A stretch of DNA of 64,000 bases from Nitrospira sp. (GCA_005239465.1 SPAW01000004.1:29414-93413); one strand, 5' to 3'. Positions 1 through 9,821 are shown, numbered from the stretch's first letter. The notes: generated from the sequence alone by a model not told the origin. Translations and numbers: made by a program.

Positions 1-106
1 GATCAGATCGCTTGGCCCCAAGATCGAAGGGGCGATCGTCGGAAAGGCCCTCTACGATGGAAAGCTGGATTTTCGGACCGCTGTTGCGGCCCTCCGTGAT
101 GCGTAA
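1..106 (+). CDS. hisA: HisA (phosphoribosylformimino-AICAR isomerase), C-terminal end only
   Basis: Reading from base 2, an open frame runs to TAA at 104-106 and encodes about 34 residues, including GAIVGKALYDGKLDF, a sequence typical of the last strand and helix of the HisA TIM barrel. HisA isomerises the ProFAR intermediate just before the HisF step of histidine synthesis. The gene is cut by the left edge of the window. It lies 75 bases upstream of hisF on the same strand, the order seen in many histidine operons. The assignment rests on this short tail plus context. Confidence 0.8.
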   Translation, partial: IRSLGPKIEGAIVGKALYDGKLDFRTAVAALRDA

Positions 107-181
107 GGGGTAAGGCGTGTGTGAACTCTCAAAGAGCATTGTTCGTTTCACCCCTCACCCCTCGCGCCTACCGGTGCGGCT

Positions 182-964
182 ATGTTGACCAAGCGCATTA
201 TCCCCTGCCTCGATGTCAAAGATGGCCGCGTGGTCAAAGGCGTGAGCTTCGTGAATCTCCGTGATGCGGGCGATCCGGTCGAAGTAGCGGCGGTCTATGA
301 TCGCGAAGGGGCGGACGAACTCTGTTTTCTCGATATCACAGCGTCGCATGAAAACCGGAAAACGATCATCGACATGGTCGAGCAGACGGCTGCGCGTGTA
401 TTTATGCCGGTGACGGTCGGCGGCGGGGTGCGGACGCTCGATGACATTCGGGCTCTGTTGAATGCCGGCGCGGATAAGGTGAGCATCAATACGGCCGCAG
501 TACAGCGACCTGAGTTTGTCAAAGAGGCTGCTCAACGATTCGGAACACAATGCATTGTGGTCGCGATCGATGCCAAGCGGAGTGCCACTGCTGGCCGGTG
601 GGAAGTCTTCACGCACGGTGGACGAAAAACGACCGGACTCGACGCCGTCGACTGGGCCAAGAGAATGGATAGTTATGGCGCGGGCGAGATCTTATTGACC
701 AGCATGGATCAGGACGGCCGGCAAAACGGTTATGATCTTGGCCTGACGGCTACCGTCTCCGAAACGGTTTCGATTCCAGTGATTGCGTCAGGCGGAGTCG
801 GGACGCTTGAGCATCTGTATGACGGGTTTGCCAAAGGGAAAGCGGATGCGGTATTAGCCGCCTCGATCTTCCACTTCAGGACCTATACGATCCTGCAGGC
901 GAAGGAGTATTTGAGGGGGCGCGGCATCCCAGTACGATCGGATTTTGCCGCGCAGGTGGCATGA
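182..964 (+). CDS. hisF: Imidazole glycerol phosphate synthase, cyclase subunit HisF
   Basis: 260 residues, the usual HisF length. HisF uses ammonia from HisH to convert PRFAR to imidazole glycerol phosphate and AICAR, joining histidine and purine synthesis in the cytoplasm. The N-terminal segment [20 protein letters not shown] carries the first catalytic Asp, and the second half-barrel has LLTSMDQDG with the second. The phosphate-binding turns VTVGGGVRT and VIASGGVG are intact. It sits between the hisA end and hisIE; hisH is not between hisA and hisF here. The ATG at 182 is the natural HisF start, though no strong Shine-Dalgarno precedes it. Confidence 0.97.
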   Translation: MLTKRIIPCLDVKDGRVVKGVSFVNLRDAGDPVEVAAVYDREGADELCFLDITASHENRKTIIDMVEQTAARVFMPVTVGGGVRTLDDIRALLNAGADKVSINTAAVQRPEFVKEAAQRFGTQCIVVAIDAKRSATAGRWEVFTHGGRKTTGLDAVDWAKRMDSYGAGEILLTSMDQDGRQNGYDLGLTATVSETVSIPVIASGGVGTLEHLYDGFAKGKADAVLAASIFHFRTYTILQAKEYLRGRGIPVRSDFAAQVA

Positions 965-968
965 GCAG

Positions 969-1637
969 ATGAGCCAGGCACCGACGAATCAGTTCAAGTT
1001 CGACGAGCAAGGCCTTCTCCCGGCTGTCATTCAGGATTGGCTGGACGGGACGGTGCTCATGCTCGGCTATATGAATCAGGAGGCGATTGCCAAGACGCTC
1101 GCCACGAAGACCGTACACTTTTGGAGTCGGTCGCGCAAGATGCTTTGGGAAAAAGGTGAAACGTCCGGCCACAAGCTTCACGTGAAGGAACTTTTTATTG
1201 ACTGCGATCAGGACACCATACTGGTGAAGGCTCAGCCGGTCGGACCAACGTGCCACACGGGCGAACGCGCCTGCTTCTTTTCGAGACTCGACGAACAGGG
1301 GCGGATCGCCGAGCAAAAAACGCAGGATGCCTTCGGTGGGATTTTCGAAGGGGTATTGCGGACCATACAAGACCGCCGTGCGAATCCGCAAGCCGGTTCC
1401 TATACGACGAAACTGTTCGAGGGGGGGCACGACAAGATTCTTAAGAAAGTCGCGGAAGAAGCCGGTGAAGTGCTGTTGGCATCAAAAGGCGGCAAGAAAG
1501 AAGAGATCGTTTATGAAGTGGCCGATCTGTTCTTTCACACGTTCATGGTGCTGGGCTATCACGGTGTGGCGCTTCAGGAGATCTATCAGGAACTAGGCAA
1601 ACGGTTTGGCAAATCCGGGCTCAGATCGGAGAAGTAA
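969..1637 (+). CDS. hisI: Bifunctional phosphoribosyl-AMP cyclohydrolase / phosphoribosyl-ATP pyrophosphatase
   Basis: A fusion of HisI and HisE, which catalyse the third and second steps of histidine synthesis. The N-terminal half has the cyclohydrolase signatures VLMLGYMNQEA and FWSRSR and the metal-binding DCDQD plus a Cys/His segment (PTCHTG). The C-terminal half has the MazG-like pyrophosphatase sequence KVAEEAGEVLLA and YEVADLFFH. The frame is open from 945, but ATG 969 (MSQAPTN, 222 aa) fits the family better and falls just after the hisF stop. Fusion of the two enzymes is common in bacteria. Confidence 0.95.
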   Translation: MSQAPTNQFKFDEQGLLPAVIQDWLDGTVLMLGYMNQEAIAKTLATKTVHFWSRSRKMLWEKGETSGHKLHVKELFIDCDQDTILVKAQPVGPTCHTGERACFFSRLDEQGRIAEQKTQDAFGGIFEGVLRTIQDRRANPQAGSYTTKLFEGGHDKILKKVAEEAGEVLLASKGGKKEEIVYEVADLFFHTFMVLGYHGVALQEIYQELGKRFGKSGLRSEK

Positions 1638-1652
1638 GCGAAGGAAAATGCT

Positions 1653-1997
1653 GTGAGCGCCTGTATCTTCTGCCGGATTATCGAAGGAAGTATCCCTGCC
1701 ACGATTGTCTATCAGGACGAGCACACCCTGGCGTTTGACGACGTCAACCCGCAAGCTCCTGTTCATACCCTGGTCGTTCCCAAGCGGCATGTGAAATCCA
1801 TGCAAGACCTGGGTGAATCCGACCAGGGGCTGCTTGCTCGGCTGTTGCTGACCTGCACGAGAATCGCAAAGGACAAAGGTCTTTCTGAACCCGGTTTTCG
1901 TCTCGTTGCGAACACTGGACGGGACGGCGGCCAAACGGTTTTCCACCTGCATTTTCATGTGATGGGTGGCCGGCATATGAATTGGCCTCCCGGCTAG
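1653..1997 (+). CDS. HIT family (histidine triad) nucleotide-binding protein
   Basis: 114 residues starting at GTG 1653. The C-terminal triad HLHFHVMGG is the HIT active site; the middle His acts as the nucleophile on nucleotide phosphoramidates in HinT-type hydrolases. The N-terminal CIFCRIIEGSIPA is typical of the HinT branch, whose Cys residues can bind zinc. It follows hisIE by 15 bases and is probably co-transcribed with the his genes. The physiological substrate cannot be told from sequence. A repeat element begins one base after its stop codon. Confidence 0.93.
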   Translation: MSACIFCRIIEGSIPATIVYQDEHTLAFDDVNPQAPVHTLVVPKRHVKSMQDLGESDQGLLARLLLTCTRIAKDKGLSEPGFRLVANTGRDGGQTVFHLHFHVMGGRHMNWPPG

Positions 1998-1998
1998 C

Positions 1999-2150
1999 CA
2001 GGGTGTTGAGAAAATCCGCCAGCGTTCTTGAAAGGGTAAGGCCTAGGCTAAGGCTGAGATGAAGCAAGTCGAATCTTCGCTCAACCTTGCCCTCGACCTC
2101 AGCCTACCTCGCTCGCTGTGGCTTAACCGAACGGCCTTTTGAACATCCTG
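1999..2150. repeat. Large inverted-repeat element, copy A (CAGGrTG family)
   Basis: The left arm at 1999-2023 (CAGGGTGTTGAGAAAATCCG...) pairs with the right arm at 2131-2150 (ACGGCCTTTTGAACATCCTG) as an imperfect inverted repeat. The interior (2034-2106) is itself a hairpin of roughly 6-bp-periodic AAGGCT/AGGCTGAG-like units facing their complements. It starts 1 nt after the HIT stop codon and fills the gap before the dnaG promoter. Related copies lie at 15230, 20765, 33403 and 46226. Confidence 0.75.
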
Positions 2151-2209
2151 GGTGCGTTCTCGTCATTCCCGCATTTCAATTTCCAAACGGCTAATGGAAT
2201 TTCTCAGAA

Positions 2210-2239
2210 TTGACAGATTTTCAAGCCGTCTGTTACCCT
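2210..2239 (+). promoter_or_regulatory. Putative sigma-70 promoter of dnaG-rpoD
   Basis: TTGACA at 2210-2215 and TACCCT at 2234-2239 are separated by 18 bp. Transcription would begin near 2246, about 40 bases before the dnaG GTG. The -35 is perfect and the -10 is a weak match. Confidence 0.5.
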
Positions 2240-2284
2240 GACCAGTCAATTAATCCCATCACTTAGCAACCGACTCGTCCGGTC

Positions 2285-4141
2285 GTGCGCGACGAGTATG
2301 TAGGAGCTGCGACTCTCGTGGGCCAAGGTTTGATTTCTGACGAAATCATCAATCAGATCAGGGATCGGATTGATATTGCCGACATCGTGAGCCATCACGT
2401 GTCCTTGACCAAGGCCGGCCAGAATCTCAAGGGCTTGTGTCCGTTCCACCAGGAGAAGAGTCCCTCTTTCACGGTGAGTCCCTCAAAACAAATCTTTCAT
2501 TGTTTTGGCTGCGGTGCCGGTGGGAACGTATTCACGTTTCTGACCCGGATCACCGGTGGGAGTTTTCCAGAGGTGGTGCGCGATCTCGGGCGAAAGGTTG
2601 GAATCGAAGTTGAGGAAGCTGCCGCCCACGTTGGGCCTCAGGCGGCGCAGACCAACCGGGTGGAGCAGCTCAACCAGGCTGCCGCTGCCTGGTTCCAGCA
2701 GAATCTGCGCGATGCGCAAGCCGGCATCGGCGCTCGCGAGTATCTGGAGAGCCGTGGAATTCAGCAAACTACGATCGATCAATTTGGGATCGGGGTCGCA
2801 CCGGCCGAATGGGATGGCTTGCTCAAGGCGCTCACCAAGAAGGGGTTTTCCCAAGGCGATCTGGCGACGGCGGGTCTGGTCATTGCGCGAGACAGTGGGT
2901 CCGGGTTCTACGATCGGTTTCGCGCGCGGGTGATGTTCACGATCGCCGATCTGCGCAAGCGTGTGGTGGGATTCGGTGGCCGTGTTCTGGGCGAGGGCAT
3001 GCCCAAGTATCTTAACTCTCCCGACACGCCCCTGTTTAAGAAGGGGCAGACGCTCTTTGCGTTTGATCACGCGCGTGAGGCGATCGCTCGGACAAAGACG
3101 GTGATTGTCGTCGAAGGATATTTTGATGCGATCGCGCTTCATCAGGCAGGGATTACCCATACGGTTGCCACGCTGGGCACCGCGTTGACCCCTGAACATA
3201 TTCAAGTCTTGCGGCGGTTTGCCACCAACGTGGTGTTGTTGTTCGATCCTGATGCGGCAGGCGTGCGGGCCGCGCTGAGAGGATTGGATCTCTTTGTGAA
3301 TAGTGGACTGGGCGTCAAAGTCATCACGCTTCCGGCTGGAGACGACCCCGACACCTTTGTGCGGAAAGAGGGGCCCGGCGCATTTGTACGGTTAGAAGAA
3401 GTCGCTCCAAGCCTCCTGGACTACGCGCTCGATCATAGTATGAAACAGGCCGAAGTCGGCTCGTTGGAAAGTCGTATCCGAAGCGTGGATGAAGTGCTGC
3501 GCATACTTCAGCAGAGCGAACATCCGATTGAGCGGGAAGAGCGCATCAGGGTCGTTGCGGAACGGTTGGGGATCAATCAATCTCGTTTAATCGAGCGATA
3601 TCCGGCACTCCTGATTCAGCAGAAGAAAAGGGCTGTAGCGCCACGAGCTCAGACCGCGCAGGGGTCCTCTGCCCCCGTCTTCAAAGGGTTGCCGGAAGAA
3701 CGGGACCTTGTCTTGCTGCTGTTGCACGGCAAGTTGTCTCCCGCCGATGTCCGGCGCCTGCGGCCGGAGGCATTTACGGTTGCGGCGTGTCGCAAGCTCG
3801 TGGAGCTGGCGCTTACCCATCTGGATCGGGACGGGCGCATCGGTGTCAGGCCGTTGCTGGATGTGGCGGTGGATGATCCTGACTGCGGCGCACTGTCGAC
3901 GGAGTTGTCGCTTCGGGACGATCATTTCGACGACGTGCAGGCACACATCAAGGCCTGTTTGGAGTGTCTTGACCGTAAACGGGCAGAGCAAGACCTGCGG
4001 GACCTCATTGCCCAACTGAAGACTGCTGAGCGTGAGGGACGGGTGGAAGATGCGCGCAGGTTGAATGTGCAAGTCAACGAATTGCGAATGCGGAAAGCCG
4101 GCACGCCGACCGCCGGTGTGGTTTCATTGGTGAAGGAGTAG
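2285..4141 (+). CDS. dnaG: DNA primase DnaG
   Basis: 618 residues; synthesises RNA primers at the replication fork with DnaB helicase. The N-terminal CHC2 zinc finger is visible (CPFH near 52-55, CFGC near 73-76). The TOPRIM core includes [15 protein letters not shown] (catalytic Glu) and FDPDAAG (Asp pair). The C-terminal part would be the helicase-binding region and is less conserved. The start is uncertain: GTG 2285 has no good Shine-Dalgarno, and family members usually begin nearer [12 protein letters not shown], so an internal start near 2318-2330 is possible. It ends 2 bases before rpoD, the classic dnaG-rpoD arrangement. Confidence 0.95.
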   Translation: MRDEYVGAATLVGQGLISDEIINQIRDRIDIADIVSHHVSLTKAGQNLKGLCPFHQEKSPSFTVSPSKQIFHCFGCGAGGNVFTFLTRITGGSFPEVVRDLGRKVGIEVEEAAAHVGPQAAQTNRVEQLNQAAAAWFQQNLRDAQAGIGAREYLESRGIQQTTIDQFGIGVAPAEWDGLLKALTKKGFSQGDLATAGLVIARDSGSGFYDRFRARVMFTIADLRKRVVGFGGRVLGEGMPKYLNSPDTPLFKKGQTLFAFDHAREAIARTKTVIVVEGYFDAIALHQAGITHTVATLGTALTPEHIQVLRRFATNVVLLFDPDAAGVRAALRGLDLFVNSGLGVKVITLPAGDDPDTFVRKEGPGAFVRLEEVAPSLLDYALDHSMKQAEVGSLESRIRSVDEVLRILQQSEHPIEREERIRVVAERLGINQSRLIERYPALLIQQKKRAVAPRAQTAQGSSAPVFKGLPEERDLVLLLLHGKLSPADVRRLRPEAFTVAACRKLVELALTHLDRDGRIGVRPLLDVAVDDPDCGALSTELSLRDDHFDDVQAHIKACLECLDRKRAEQDLRDLIAQLKTAEREGRVEDARRLNVQVNELRMRKAGTPTAGVVSLVKE

Positions 4142-4143
4142 TC

Positions 4144-5961
4144 ATGCCGAAACAAGAATTGCTCGGTGAGGTGAAGAAACTGATTACGATCGGGAAGGAA
4201 AAAGGCTTCCTGACCTATGACGAACTCAACAACACCTTGCCGGCTGAAGTGGTGTCTTCGGACCAATTTGGCAGCATCATGACAATGTTCGGTGAGATGG
4301 ACATCGAGATTGTTGATGCGCCGGAAGGGGAGCGGGTCCAGAAACGGTCTAAAAGCGGCGAGGCCGGCGAAGACGCTGATGACGCGGAGGCGGAGTCGGA
4401 AGAAGAGAACGAAAAGCCGATTGACCTGACTCCCGGTGCGCTGAGCCGTACGGACGATCCTGTGCGTCTCTATCTCAAAGAAATGGGCAGCGTGGCGCTG
4501 CTCAGCCGAGAAGGCGAAATCGAAATCGCGAAGCGGATCGAAGAGGGCAAGAAGGATATCGCCTCGGTGATTTACGGCATGCCGATGACGATCGAGTTCG
4601 TTCTGGCCCTGCGGGATCAGCTCAAGAACGCCAAGATCGATGTGCGTGAGATCGTTCCGGTACAGGAGACCGAAGAAGTGTTCGAGGAAGAACAGCAGCC
4701 GGTCGAGCGGGATTATGAGGAGCTGCGCGTCAAGACGTTGGATGCCCTGAACGCGGTTCGGAAAGTGTCGCTGACGTTGAAGGCGCTGACGGAGAAGAGC
4801 AGGCACATCGGCACCGATCCGGTGAAACAAAAGAAGTTCAAGAAACAGTTCGACACGGTGCGTCAGCAGGTCGTGGACAAGATCGAGTCGGTGAATCTCC
4901 ATGGGGTGCTCAAAGATCGAATGGTGCAGCGTGTCCGCGATTTGGCGATCCAGATTCGGACGGCTGAACGTGAGGTTGTGAGTTGCCAACGACGGATCGG
5001 CGTCGGTGGGGAAGCGGGTGCGGAACTGCTTAGGAAGATGTGCCGGACCAGGCAGCATTTTTTGGCTGTGAAGCGGAAAACGGGGGTGTCGGAAGAGGCC
5101 TTGCTGGAAATTAGAAAGGTCTATCAAGCCGCCAAAACCAAAATACGCCAGCTGGAGAGCGAGGAAGCGCTGGTTCCCGCTGAGGAGATCAAGGATGCAG
5201 TTAAGCACCTCGATGTCGCTGAGGAGAAAGTTAAGCGTGGCAAGGCTGAGTTGGTCGAAGCGAACCTGCGCCTGGTGGTCAGCATCGCCAAGAAATACAC
5301 GAACCGGGGTTTGCAGTTTCTCGATTTGATTCAGGAAGGCAACATCGGGTTGATGAAAGCCGTGGACAAATTCGAGTACAAGCGCGGCTACAAGTTCAGT
5401 ACCTACGCCACGTGGTGGATCCGGCAGGCGATTACACGGGCCATTGCCGACCAGGCGCGAACGATCCGGATTCCGGTCCACATGATTGAGACGATCAATA
5501 AGCTCATTCGCACGTCCAGACATCTCGTTCAGAAGTTGGGTCGTGAACCGCTGCCGGAAGAAATCGCCGAGCGCATGGACCTGCCGTTGGATAAGGTGCG
5601 GAAGATCCTCAAGATCGCGCGCGAGCCGATTTCGCTCGAAACCCCCATCGGCGAGGAAGAAGACAGCCACCTGGGTGATTTCATTGAAGACAAGAAAGCC
5701 GTATCTCCTCTGGAAGCCGCTATCCGCTACGACTTGCAACGGCAGATCAATAGCGCTTTGGAGACGTTGACCCCTCGTGAGGAGAAGGTCTTGCGCAAGC
5801 GGTTCGGCATCGGAGAAGCCACCGACCATACGCTGGAAGAAGTGGGGCAAGACTTTGAAGTGACGCGCGAGCGCATCCGGCAGATTGAAGCCAAGGCGTT
5901 GAGGAAATTGCGGCATCCAAGCCGCAGCAAGAAGCTCCGAAGTTTCGTCGAGAGTCTGTAG
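4144..5961 (+). CDS. rpoD: Primary RNA polymerase sigma factor RpoD (sigma-70)
   Basis: 605 residues with full sigma-70 architecture. An N-terminal region 1.1 is followed by an acidic stretch, then region 1.2 ([21 protein letters not shown]), a non-conserved insert, region 2 ([42 protein letters not shown]), region 3 and region 4 ([28 protein letters not shown]), which contains the -35-recognising helix. It starts 2 bases after dnaG with the RBS AAGGAG inside the end of dnaG, so the two are probably translated from one message. The -35/-10 boxes found elsewhere in the window match what this factor should recognise. Confidence 0.97.
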   Translation: MPKQELLGEVKKLITIGKEKGFLTYDELNNTLPAEVVSSDQFGSIMTMFGEMDIEIVDAPEGERVQKRSKSGEAGEDADDAEAESEEENEKPIDLTPGALSRTDDPVRLYLKEMGSVALLSREGEIEIAKRIEEGKKDIASVIYGMPMTIEFVLALRDQLKNAKIDVREIVPVQETEEVFEEEQQPVERDYEELRVKTLDALNAVRKVSLTLKALTEKSRHIGTDPVKQKKFKKQFDTVRQQVVDKIESVNLHGVLKDRMVQRVRDLAIQIRTAEREVVSCQRRIGVGGEAGAELLRKMCRTRQHFLAVKRKTGVSEEALLEIRKVYQAAKTKIRQLESEEALVPAEEIKDAVKHLDVAEEKVKRGKAELVEANLRLVVSIAKKYTNRGLQFLDLIQEGNIGLMKAVDKFEYKRGYKFSTYATWWIRQAITRAIADQARTIRIPVHMIETINKLIRTSRHLVQKLGREPLPEEIAERMDLPLDKVRKILKIAREPISLETPIGEEEDSHLGDFIEDKKAVSPLEAAIRYDLQRQINSALETLTPREEKVLRKRFGIGEATDHTLEEVGQDFEVTRERIRQIEAKALRKLRHPSRSKKLRSFVESL

Positions 5962-5984
5962 GTCCCGGGCAGAGGGATCCTGAT

Positions 5985-6013
5985 TTGACTACACTCTGAG
6001 GTCGGCCTAGAAT
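5985..6013 (+). promoter_or_regulatory. Sigma-70 promoter for the CAU tRNA
   Basis: TTGACT (5985-5990), a 17-bp spacer and TAGAAT (6008-6013). The predicted start near 6020 is about 50 bases before the tRNA. Spacing is ideal and each box differs from consensus by one base. Confidence 0.65.
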
Positions 6014-6071
6014 CGACCACCCAAATGGCTTCATACGCGGGGAGAGCTGGTGTCATTGAGCGCACCTGATC

Positions 6072-6148
6072 GGGCCCATAGCTCAGGTGGTTAGAGCGGC
6101 TGACTCATAATCAGCTGGTCCTAGGTTCAAGTCCTAGTGGGCCCACCA
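6072..6148 (+). tRNA. tRNA with CAU anticodon, probably tRNA-Ile2 (lysidine type)
   Basis: A 77-nt cloverleaf: acceptor GGGCCCA pairs with TGGGCCC, the D-arm contains AGCTCAGGTGG, the anticodon arm is GCTGA-CTCATAA-TCAGC, the T-arm is CCTAG-GTTCAAG-TCCTAG, and CCA is encoded. A CAU anticodon can be elongator Met or Ile2. The acceptor pairs C4-G69 and C5-G68 and the overall resemblance favour Ile2, in which TilS converts the wobble C to lysidine so that AUA is read. It is not an initiator, because the anticodon stem lacks the three G-C pairs. Identity is inferred; the tRNA itself is certain. Confidence 0.93.
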
Positions 6149-6210
6149 GGCTGTGAGGGCGCCTGAGGGTCCCTCCAGTGACGTGTCTCCGCGTGGATGG
6201 AAAGGGCACG

Positions 6211-6984
6211 TTGAATCAAAAGCTTTCTCCTCTCATCGAATTGCAAAAACTCGATCTCCGTATCATGGAGATCAATGAGATCCGCAGAAAAATCCCCGAA
6301 CGTCTCCATACTGCCGAAGCCCCCTTTCGAGGCGCTACACAGATTCTGAACGACACGACGACCGCCGTCGAAGTGGCGGTCAAAGAGCGGCGTTCGCATG
6401 AGAAGGATCTGGAGGCGCACGAGGCGCAGACGGACAAGATGAAGTCGCGTCTGTCGGAGTTGAAGACCAACAAGGAATATCAGGCCCATCTATTCGAGAT
6501 CGAGATGTCGAACAAGAAACGCGGGGACTTTGAAGAGAAGATTCTCGTCTGTATGGAGAAGATCGATCAATTACAGCGAACGGCGAAGGAAACCCAAGAA
6601 AAGGTCAAGGCCTTGGAGACGGTGTTTGCGCAGGAAAAGAAGCTGCTGGACGAACAGGATCGCACGCTTGCCTCCGAACTGGCTCAATTGGAAACGCAGC
6701 AGCGCGAGGCCTCGGCGCGGGTGGAGAAAGGTCTTCTCGAACGGTACAACCAGATCAAAGCGGCTCGAAAAGATCAGGCCCTGGCGGCGGTTCGCGAAGG
6801 AATCTGCGCCGGATGTCGTCTCCAAATTCCTCCGCAGCTCATTGCTGATGTCAAACGCTCTGAGGATCTGCATGTGTGCCCCTACTGTCGCCGGATGTTG
6901 TATTGGGAGGGGGAACCGGTCGTTGAAGCTCCGTCCGTGCCCGGAGGCAAGTCGGCGGATCTTGAAATAGGGGAGTCAGTCTAA
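6211..6984 (+). CDS. Coiled-coil protein with C-terminal C4 zinc ribbon
   Basis: About 257 residues. Most of the chain is a charged helical coiled coil (Glu/Lys/Gln-rich, from LIELQKLDLRIMEI onward) ending in a zinc ribbon, CAGC...CPYC. This is the layout of the CT398-like/C4-type zinc ribbon family, whose role is poorly defined; some members associate with RNA polymerase or flagellar export. The frame is open from GTG 6178, but TTG 6211 (MNQKLSPLIELQKLD) has GGAAAGGG five bases upstream and matches the usual N-terminus. Its stop overlaps the convergent rnhC stop. Confidence 0.8.
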   Translation: MNQKLSPLIELQKLDLRIMEINEIRRKIPERLHTAEAPFRGATQILNDTTTAVEVAVKERRSHEKDLEAHEAQTDKMKSRLSELKTNKEYQAHLFEIEMSNKKRGDFEEKILVCMEKIDQLQRTAKETQEKVKALETVFAQEKKLLDEQDRTLASELAQLETQQREASARVEKGLLERYNQIKAARKDQALAAVREGICAGCRLQIPPQLIADVKRSEDLHVCPYCRRMLYWEGEPVVEAPSVPGGKSADLEIGESV

Positions 6985-7643
6985 GTCAGTCCATCCAGCA
7001 CGGCTTGGGTGGTTTTGAAGTGCAGTTTAGCCACCGAATCCAGTCGGTCCTGTCCATGTTTCTTGATAATCATTCGGGCGGCGAGCTCGACGGCCGGTGA
7101 GGCGCCTTTGGGAAGCGTGGTACCCACTTCATTCGAGAGCCGCTTCAGCTGGTGCAGAAATTCAGCGCGTGCCAAGATGGAGGCGGCAGCTACGGCCATA
7201 TCAGATTCTGCTTTGGTTCGCTGTTCCAAGACAATCTTCCGCCCCTTCTCCTGCAGCGCATTGAGAATCAGCCGCTCGTCTCCGAACTGATCCGAGATTG
7301 CACGCTCGCACGAAACCCGTTCAAGTAGGTTCTCAAGCGCCTTGGCATGGCCCCACGCGAGCAATCGATTGAGGTTGCGAATTTTCGCATAGAGTTCGTT
7401 GTACTTGTGTGGGCCGATCGCGATGACGCTGTGAGGGCAGATCGTCTTGATGTCCGGCGCCATCTCGAGAATGCGCCCATCAGAAATCTTCTTGCTGTCG
7501 CGGACCTGCATCAGGGCAAGTTCGCCTTGGGTCGTCGTATTCACAAACACGGCGGCGATGACGAGCGGGCCGAAGTAGTCCCCTTTCCCGGACTCGTCGA
7601 TGCCGATGCGGTCGATCGTGCGCTGTGGATGTTGTCTGGTCAT
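6981..7643 (-). CDS. rnhC: Ribonuclease HIII-type enzyme, short form
   Basis: 220 residues. It hydrolyses the RNA strand of RNA-DNA hybrids. The segment GIDESGKGDYFGPLVIAAV carries the DE motif and the GKGDYFGPL signature that separates RNase HIII from HII (which has GRGxxxGP). Later acidic residues are in KAESDMAVAAASILARAEF. The catalytic core starts only about 14 residues from the N-terminus, so the TBP-like N-terminal substrate-binding domain of typical ~300-residue RNase HIII is missing. Transcribed opposite to its neighbours. Confidence 0.88.
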   Translation of the reverse strand: MTRQHPQRTIDRIGIDESGKGDYFGPLVIAAVFVNTTTQGELALMQVRDSKKISDGRILEMAPDIKTICPHSVIAIGPHKYNELYAKIRNLNRLLAWGHAKALENLLERVSCERAISDQFGDERLILNALQEKGRKIVLEQRTKAESDMAVAAASILARAEFLHQLKRLSNEVGTTLPKGASPAVELAARMIIKKHGQDRLDSVAKLHFKTTQAVLDGLT

Positions 7644-7765
7644 GGGCCTGCACCCCCCATAGATAGAAAATTTTTCTGGGGCGCGGTAATCTACTCAATT
7701 AGATGCAGGGCGGTCAATTTATCATGGCTGATTTGTCTGGAAGTGATTTTTCAGGAGGATGGATG

Positions 7766-8637
7766 ATGCAGACCCGATCACACATGATGCGCTCCTTTGC
7801 AGTGCTCATCCTATTGGTGGGGGTTCTTTGGTTGGCCGGGTGTGAAACCAATCCCTATACGGGACGCCAACAGCTGCTGATGTCATCAGTCGCTGAAGAA
7901 ATGCAAATGGGGGCACAAGCCTATGATCAGGTCAAGAGCGATCCGAAAATGAGACCTTCTAAAGATCCCCGAGAAATCGAACCGGTGAAACGGGTTGCGA
8001 CGCGGATCATCGAAGCCGCGAAACGGTCAAAATACGCGGAGATGGCGAAACAGTTTCAGTGGGAAGTGACGGTGATCAAGGATGATAAGACGGCAAATGC
8101 CTTTGCGCTTCCTGGCGGAAAGATGGCCGTGTACACCGGCATTTTCCCCGTTGCGAAAACAGAGGCCGGCTTGGCAGCTGTGATGGGCCATGAGGTGGTG
8201 CACGCATTGGCGCGCCATGGGGCGGAGCGCATGAGTCAGGGGCAATTGACGAACGCGGCATTGCAAGTGGCTGGGGTGGCAGCAGGGGCCAGTGGAGGCG
8301 GGGGTGTGATGTCTCTCAGGCTACCATGGCGGCGCTTGGCGTAGGGGCACAGGTCGGCGTGCTTCTTCCTTTTAGTCGGAAACATGAATCAGAGGCCGAC
8401 TATGTGGGGATCCTCTTAGCGGCCGACGCCGGGTATGACCCACGTGAGTCTGTAGCACTATGGGAGCGGATGGCGCAGTTATCGAGTGGTGGAGGGCCTG
8501 ATGAGTTTTTGTCGACTCATCCGAGCCACGGAACAAGAATCGATCAATTGAAGACCTGGATGCCAGAAGCCATGGCTATCTACCAGACAAAGTCTGCGGT
8601 TCCCGCTGCTGCTTTACCGGCAATGGGTGGGCGGTAG
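7766..8637 (+). pseudogene. M48 family lipoprotein metallopeptidase, split by a frameshift
   Basis: The first frame starts at ATG 7766 (AGGAGG at 7753-7758) with a lipoprotein signal ending in LAGC, followed by NPYTGRQQ and the zinc motif HEVVHALARHGAE. It goes out of frame at a CT repeat (TCTCTC, 8312-8317) and stops at 8344. The rest of the family sequence continues in the next frame to 8637, including ESEADYVGILLAADAGYDP with the third zinc ligand, then FLSTHPSHGTRID. Removing two bases at the repeat would restore one protein of about 290 residues, like BepA/LoiP-type periplasmic proteases. As read, HExxH and the third ligand are on separate products. This could be a real inactivation, slippage or a sequencing error. 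Confidence 0.85.
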
Positions 8638-8826
8638 ACCGTCGACAACCCACCTTCATGCCAGAGTCCGAAGCACTATCTGGGGTCTCATAGGTCTGCT
8701 GTGAGGCCTCCGGTAGGACTCGCTGTCTCCCCCCCATCCGAATAGGGTGCCTCTCCTTTTGCAGGATTGGTACTTTCGCGATCCTGTGCGACAGTTTCAC
8801 TCTGAACTTCGAATAAGGAGGCATCC

Positions 8827-9192
8827 ATGGAGAGTCGATATAGCGCACGGGTTCCCGTTGAATGTTCCGTGGTGTTTGCGGGTGAGGCCGTAATCGGTGA
8901 AGGGCGTGTAATCGACGTCTCGTTGCCTGGTTGCCTCATGGAAAGTCCTGAATCCGTAAAGCCGGGCGACTATGTCCAGCTGAAATTATTCCTCCCAGAT
9001 CAACAGCCCGTGATCAGCGTGCCACTTGCTGTCGTTCGTTGGGCTGACGGTAATCGGGTCGGTGTCGAGTTTATTCGTTCTTCAGAGGATGACCAGACAC
9101 GGCTCACACGCTTTGTCCAACGCCATCGGCAAGGGGCCTCGACGCCCAAGTGGGATGGCGGGGTTGAAATTCTATCTGCTGCAGGGGATTAG
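8827..9192 (+). CDS. PilZ domain protein
   Basis: 121 residues with RBS AAGGAGG just upstream of ATG 8827. It has RYSARVPVECSVVF near the N-terminus and VIDVSLPGCLME about 25 residues later, which correspond to the RxxxR and D/NxSxxG elements of PilZ domains that bind cyclic di-GMP. The RxxxR motif is present (RYSAR) and the second appears as DVSLPG. A single-domain receptor, probably acting through a partner. It stands alone in front of rnpB; the 190-base gap before it shows nothing else. Confidence 0.85.
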   Translation: MESRYSARVPVECSVVFAGEAVIGEGRVIDVSLPGCLMESPESVKPGDYVQLKLFLPDQQPVISVPLAVVRWADGNRVGVEFIRSSEDDQTRLTRFVQRHRQGASTPKWDGGVEILSAAGD

Positions 9193-9221
9193 GGAGTAGG
9201 CAGTTCTTTTCGTCCATGTTC

Positions 9222-9251
9222 TTGTCACAACCTACCGTCATTCTTTATACT
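9222..9251 (+). promoter_or_regulatory. Sigma-70 promoter of rnpB
   Basis: TTGTCA (9222-9227), an 18-bp spacer and TATACT (9246-9251). The RNA begins 12 bases downstream at 9264. Confidence 0.65.
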
Positions 9252-9263
9252 GAGTCTGCGTGG

Positions 9264-9688
9264 GTGTGAAGACTGGGTGATCGCTCGATGCTTCTGGCAT
9301 CGGGAGGAAAGTCCGGACTCCACGGGCAGGGCGCTGGGTAATTCCCAGGCGGAGCAATCCGACACCAGCACCACAGAAATCAAACCGCCGATGGCCAAGG
9401 CGACGGGATCCCATCTGGTCGCTGCGGCTCAGGTAAGGGTGAAACGGTGGGGTAAGAGCCCACCGCGGTGATGGTGACATCACTGGCACGGTAAGCGTCG
9501 CCCGGTGCAAGGCCAAATAGGAAGACGCTTGCAGGGCTCCTCGCGAGTCTTGCAAACCGACTGGCCCGGTCGAGGTCTTCGGGTAGGTCGCTTGAGGTTC
9601 GAGGTAACTCGAATCCCAGAGAAATGATCATCCATGCGAAGAAGGCAATTTCTTCGCGGGACAGAATCCGGCTTATAGGTCTTCGCAC
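9264..9688 (+). ncRNA. rnpB: RNase P RNA, bacterial class A
   Basis: The catalytic RNA that trims tRNA 5' leaders. Universally conserved blocks are present in order: GAGGAAAGTCCGGACTCC (CR I) near 9301, ACAGAAA, GGTAAGGGTGAAACGGTGGG near 9434, AAACCGAC, AGAAATGATCATCC (CR IV side) and ACAGAATCCGGCTTATAGG (CR V). The ends GTGTGAAGACT (9264) and GGTCTTCGCAC (9678-9688) pair as helix P1 and set the boundaries. Length (about 425 nt) is in the class A range. Confidence 0.97.
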
Positions 9689-9821
9689 CTGCGCCCTTTT
9701 CTCCGGTGAGTGATAACGCTCCTCTGAGGGTTTTCTTTATCTGTGGGTATCTTTAGCAGAGAAGAAATTCAGAGTAGGGTTCACTTCACCTCATTCTCAA
9801 ACCGCTCTTCAGTAGATCCTA

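Noticed and set aside
3922..5916. 664-codon minus-strand open frame antisense to rpoD
   Set aside because: Exact shadow of rpoD/dnaG codons; rich in His, Arg and Leu with no domain. The plus-strand genes are certain.
6072..6148. Initiator tRNA-fMet
   Set aside because: The first acceptor pair is matched (G-C) and the anticodon stem lacks three consecutive G-C pairs.
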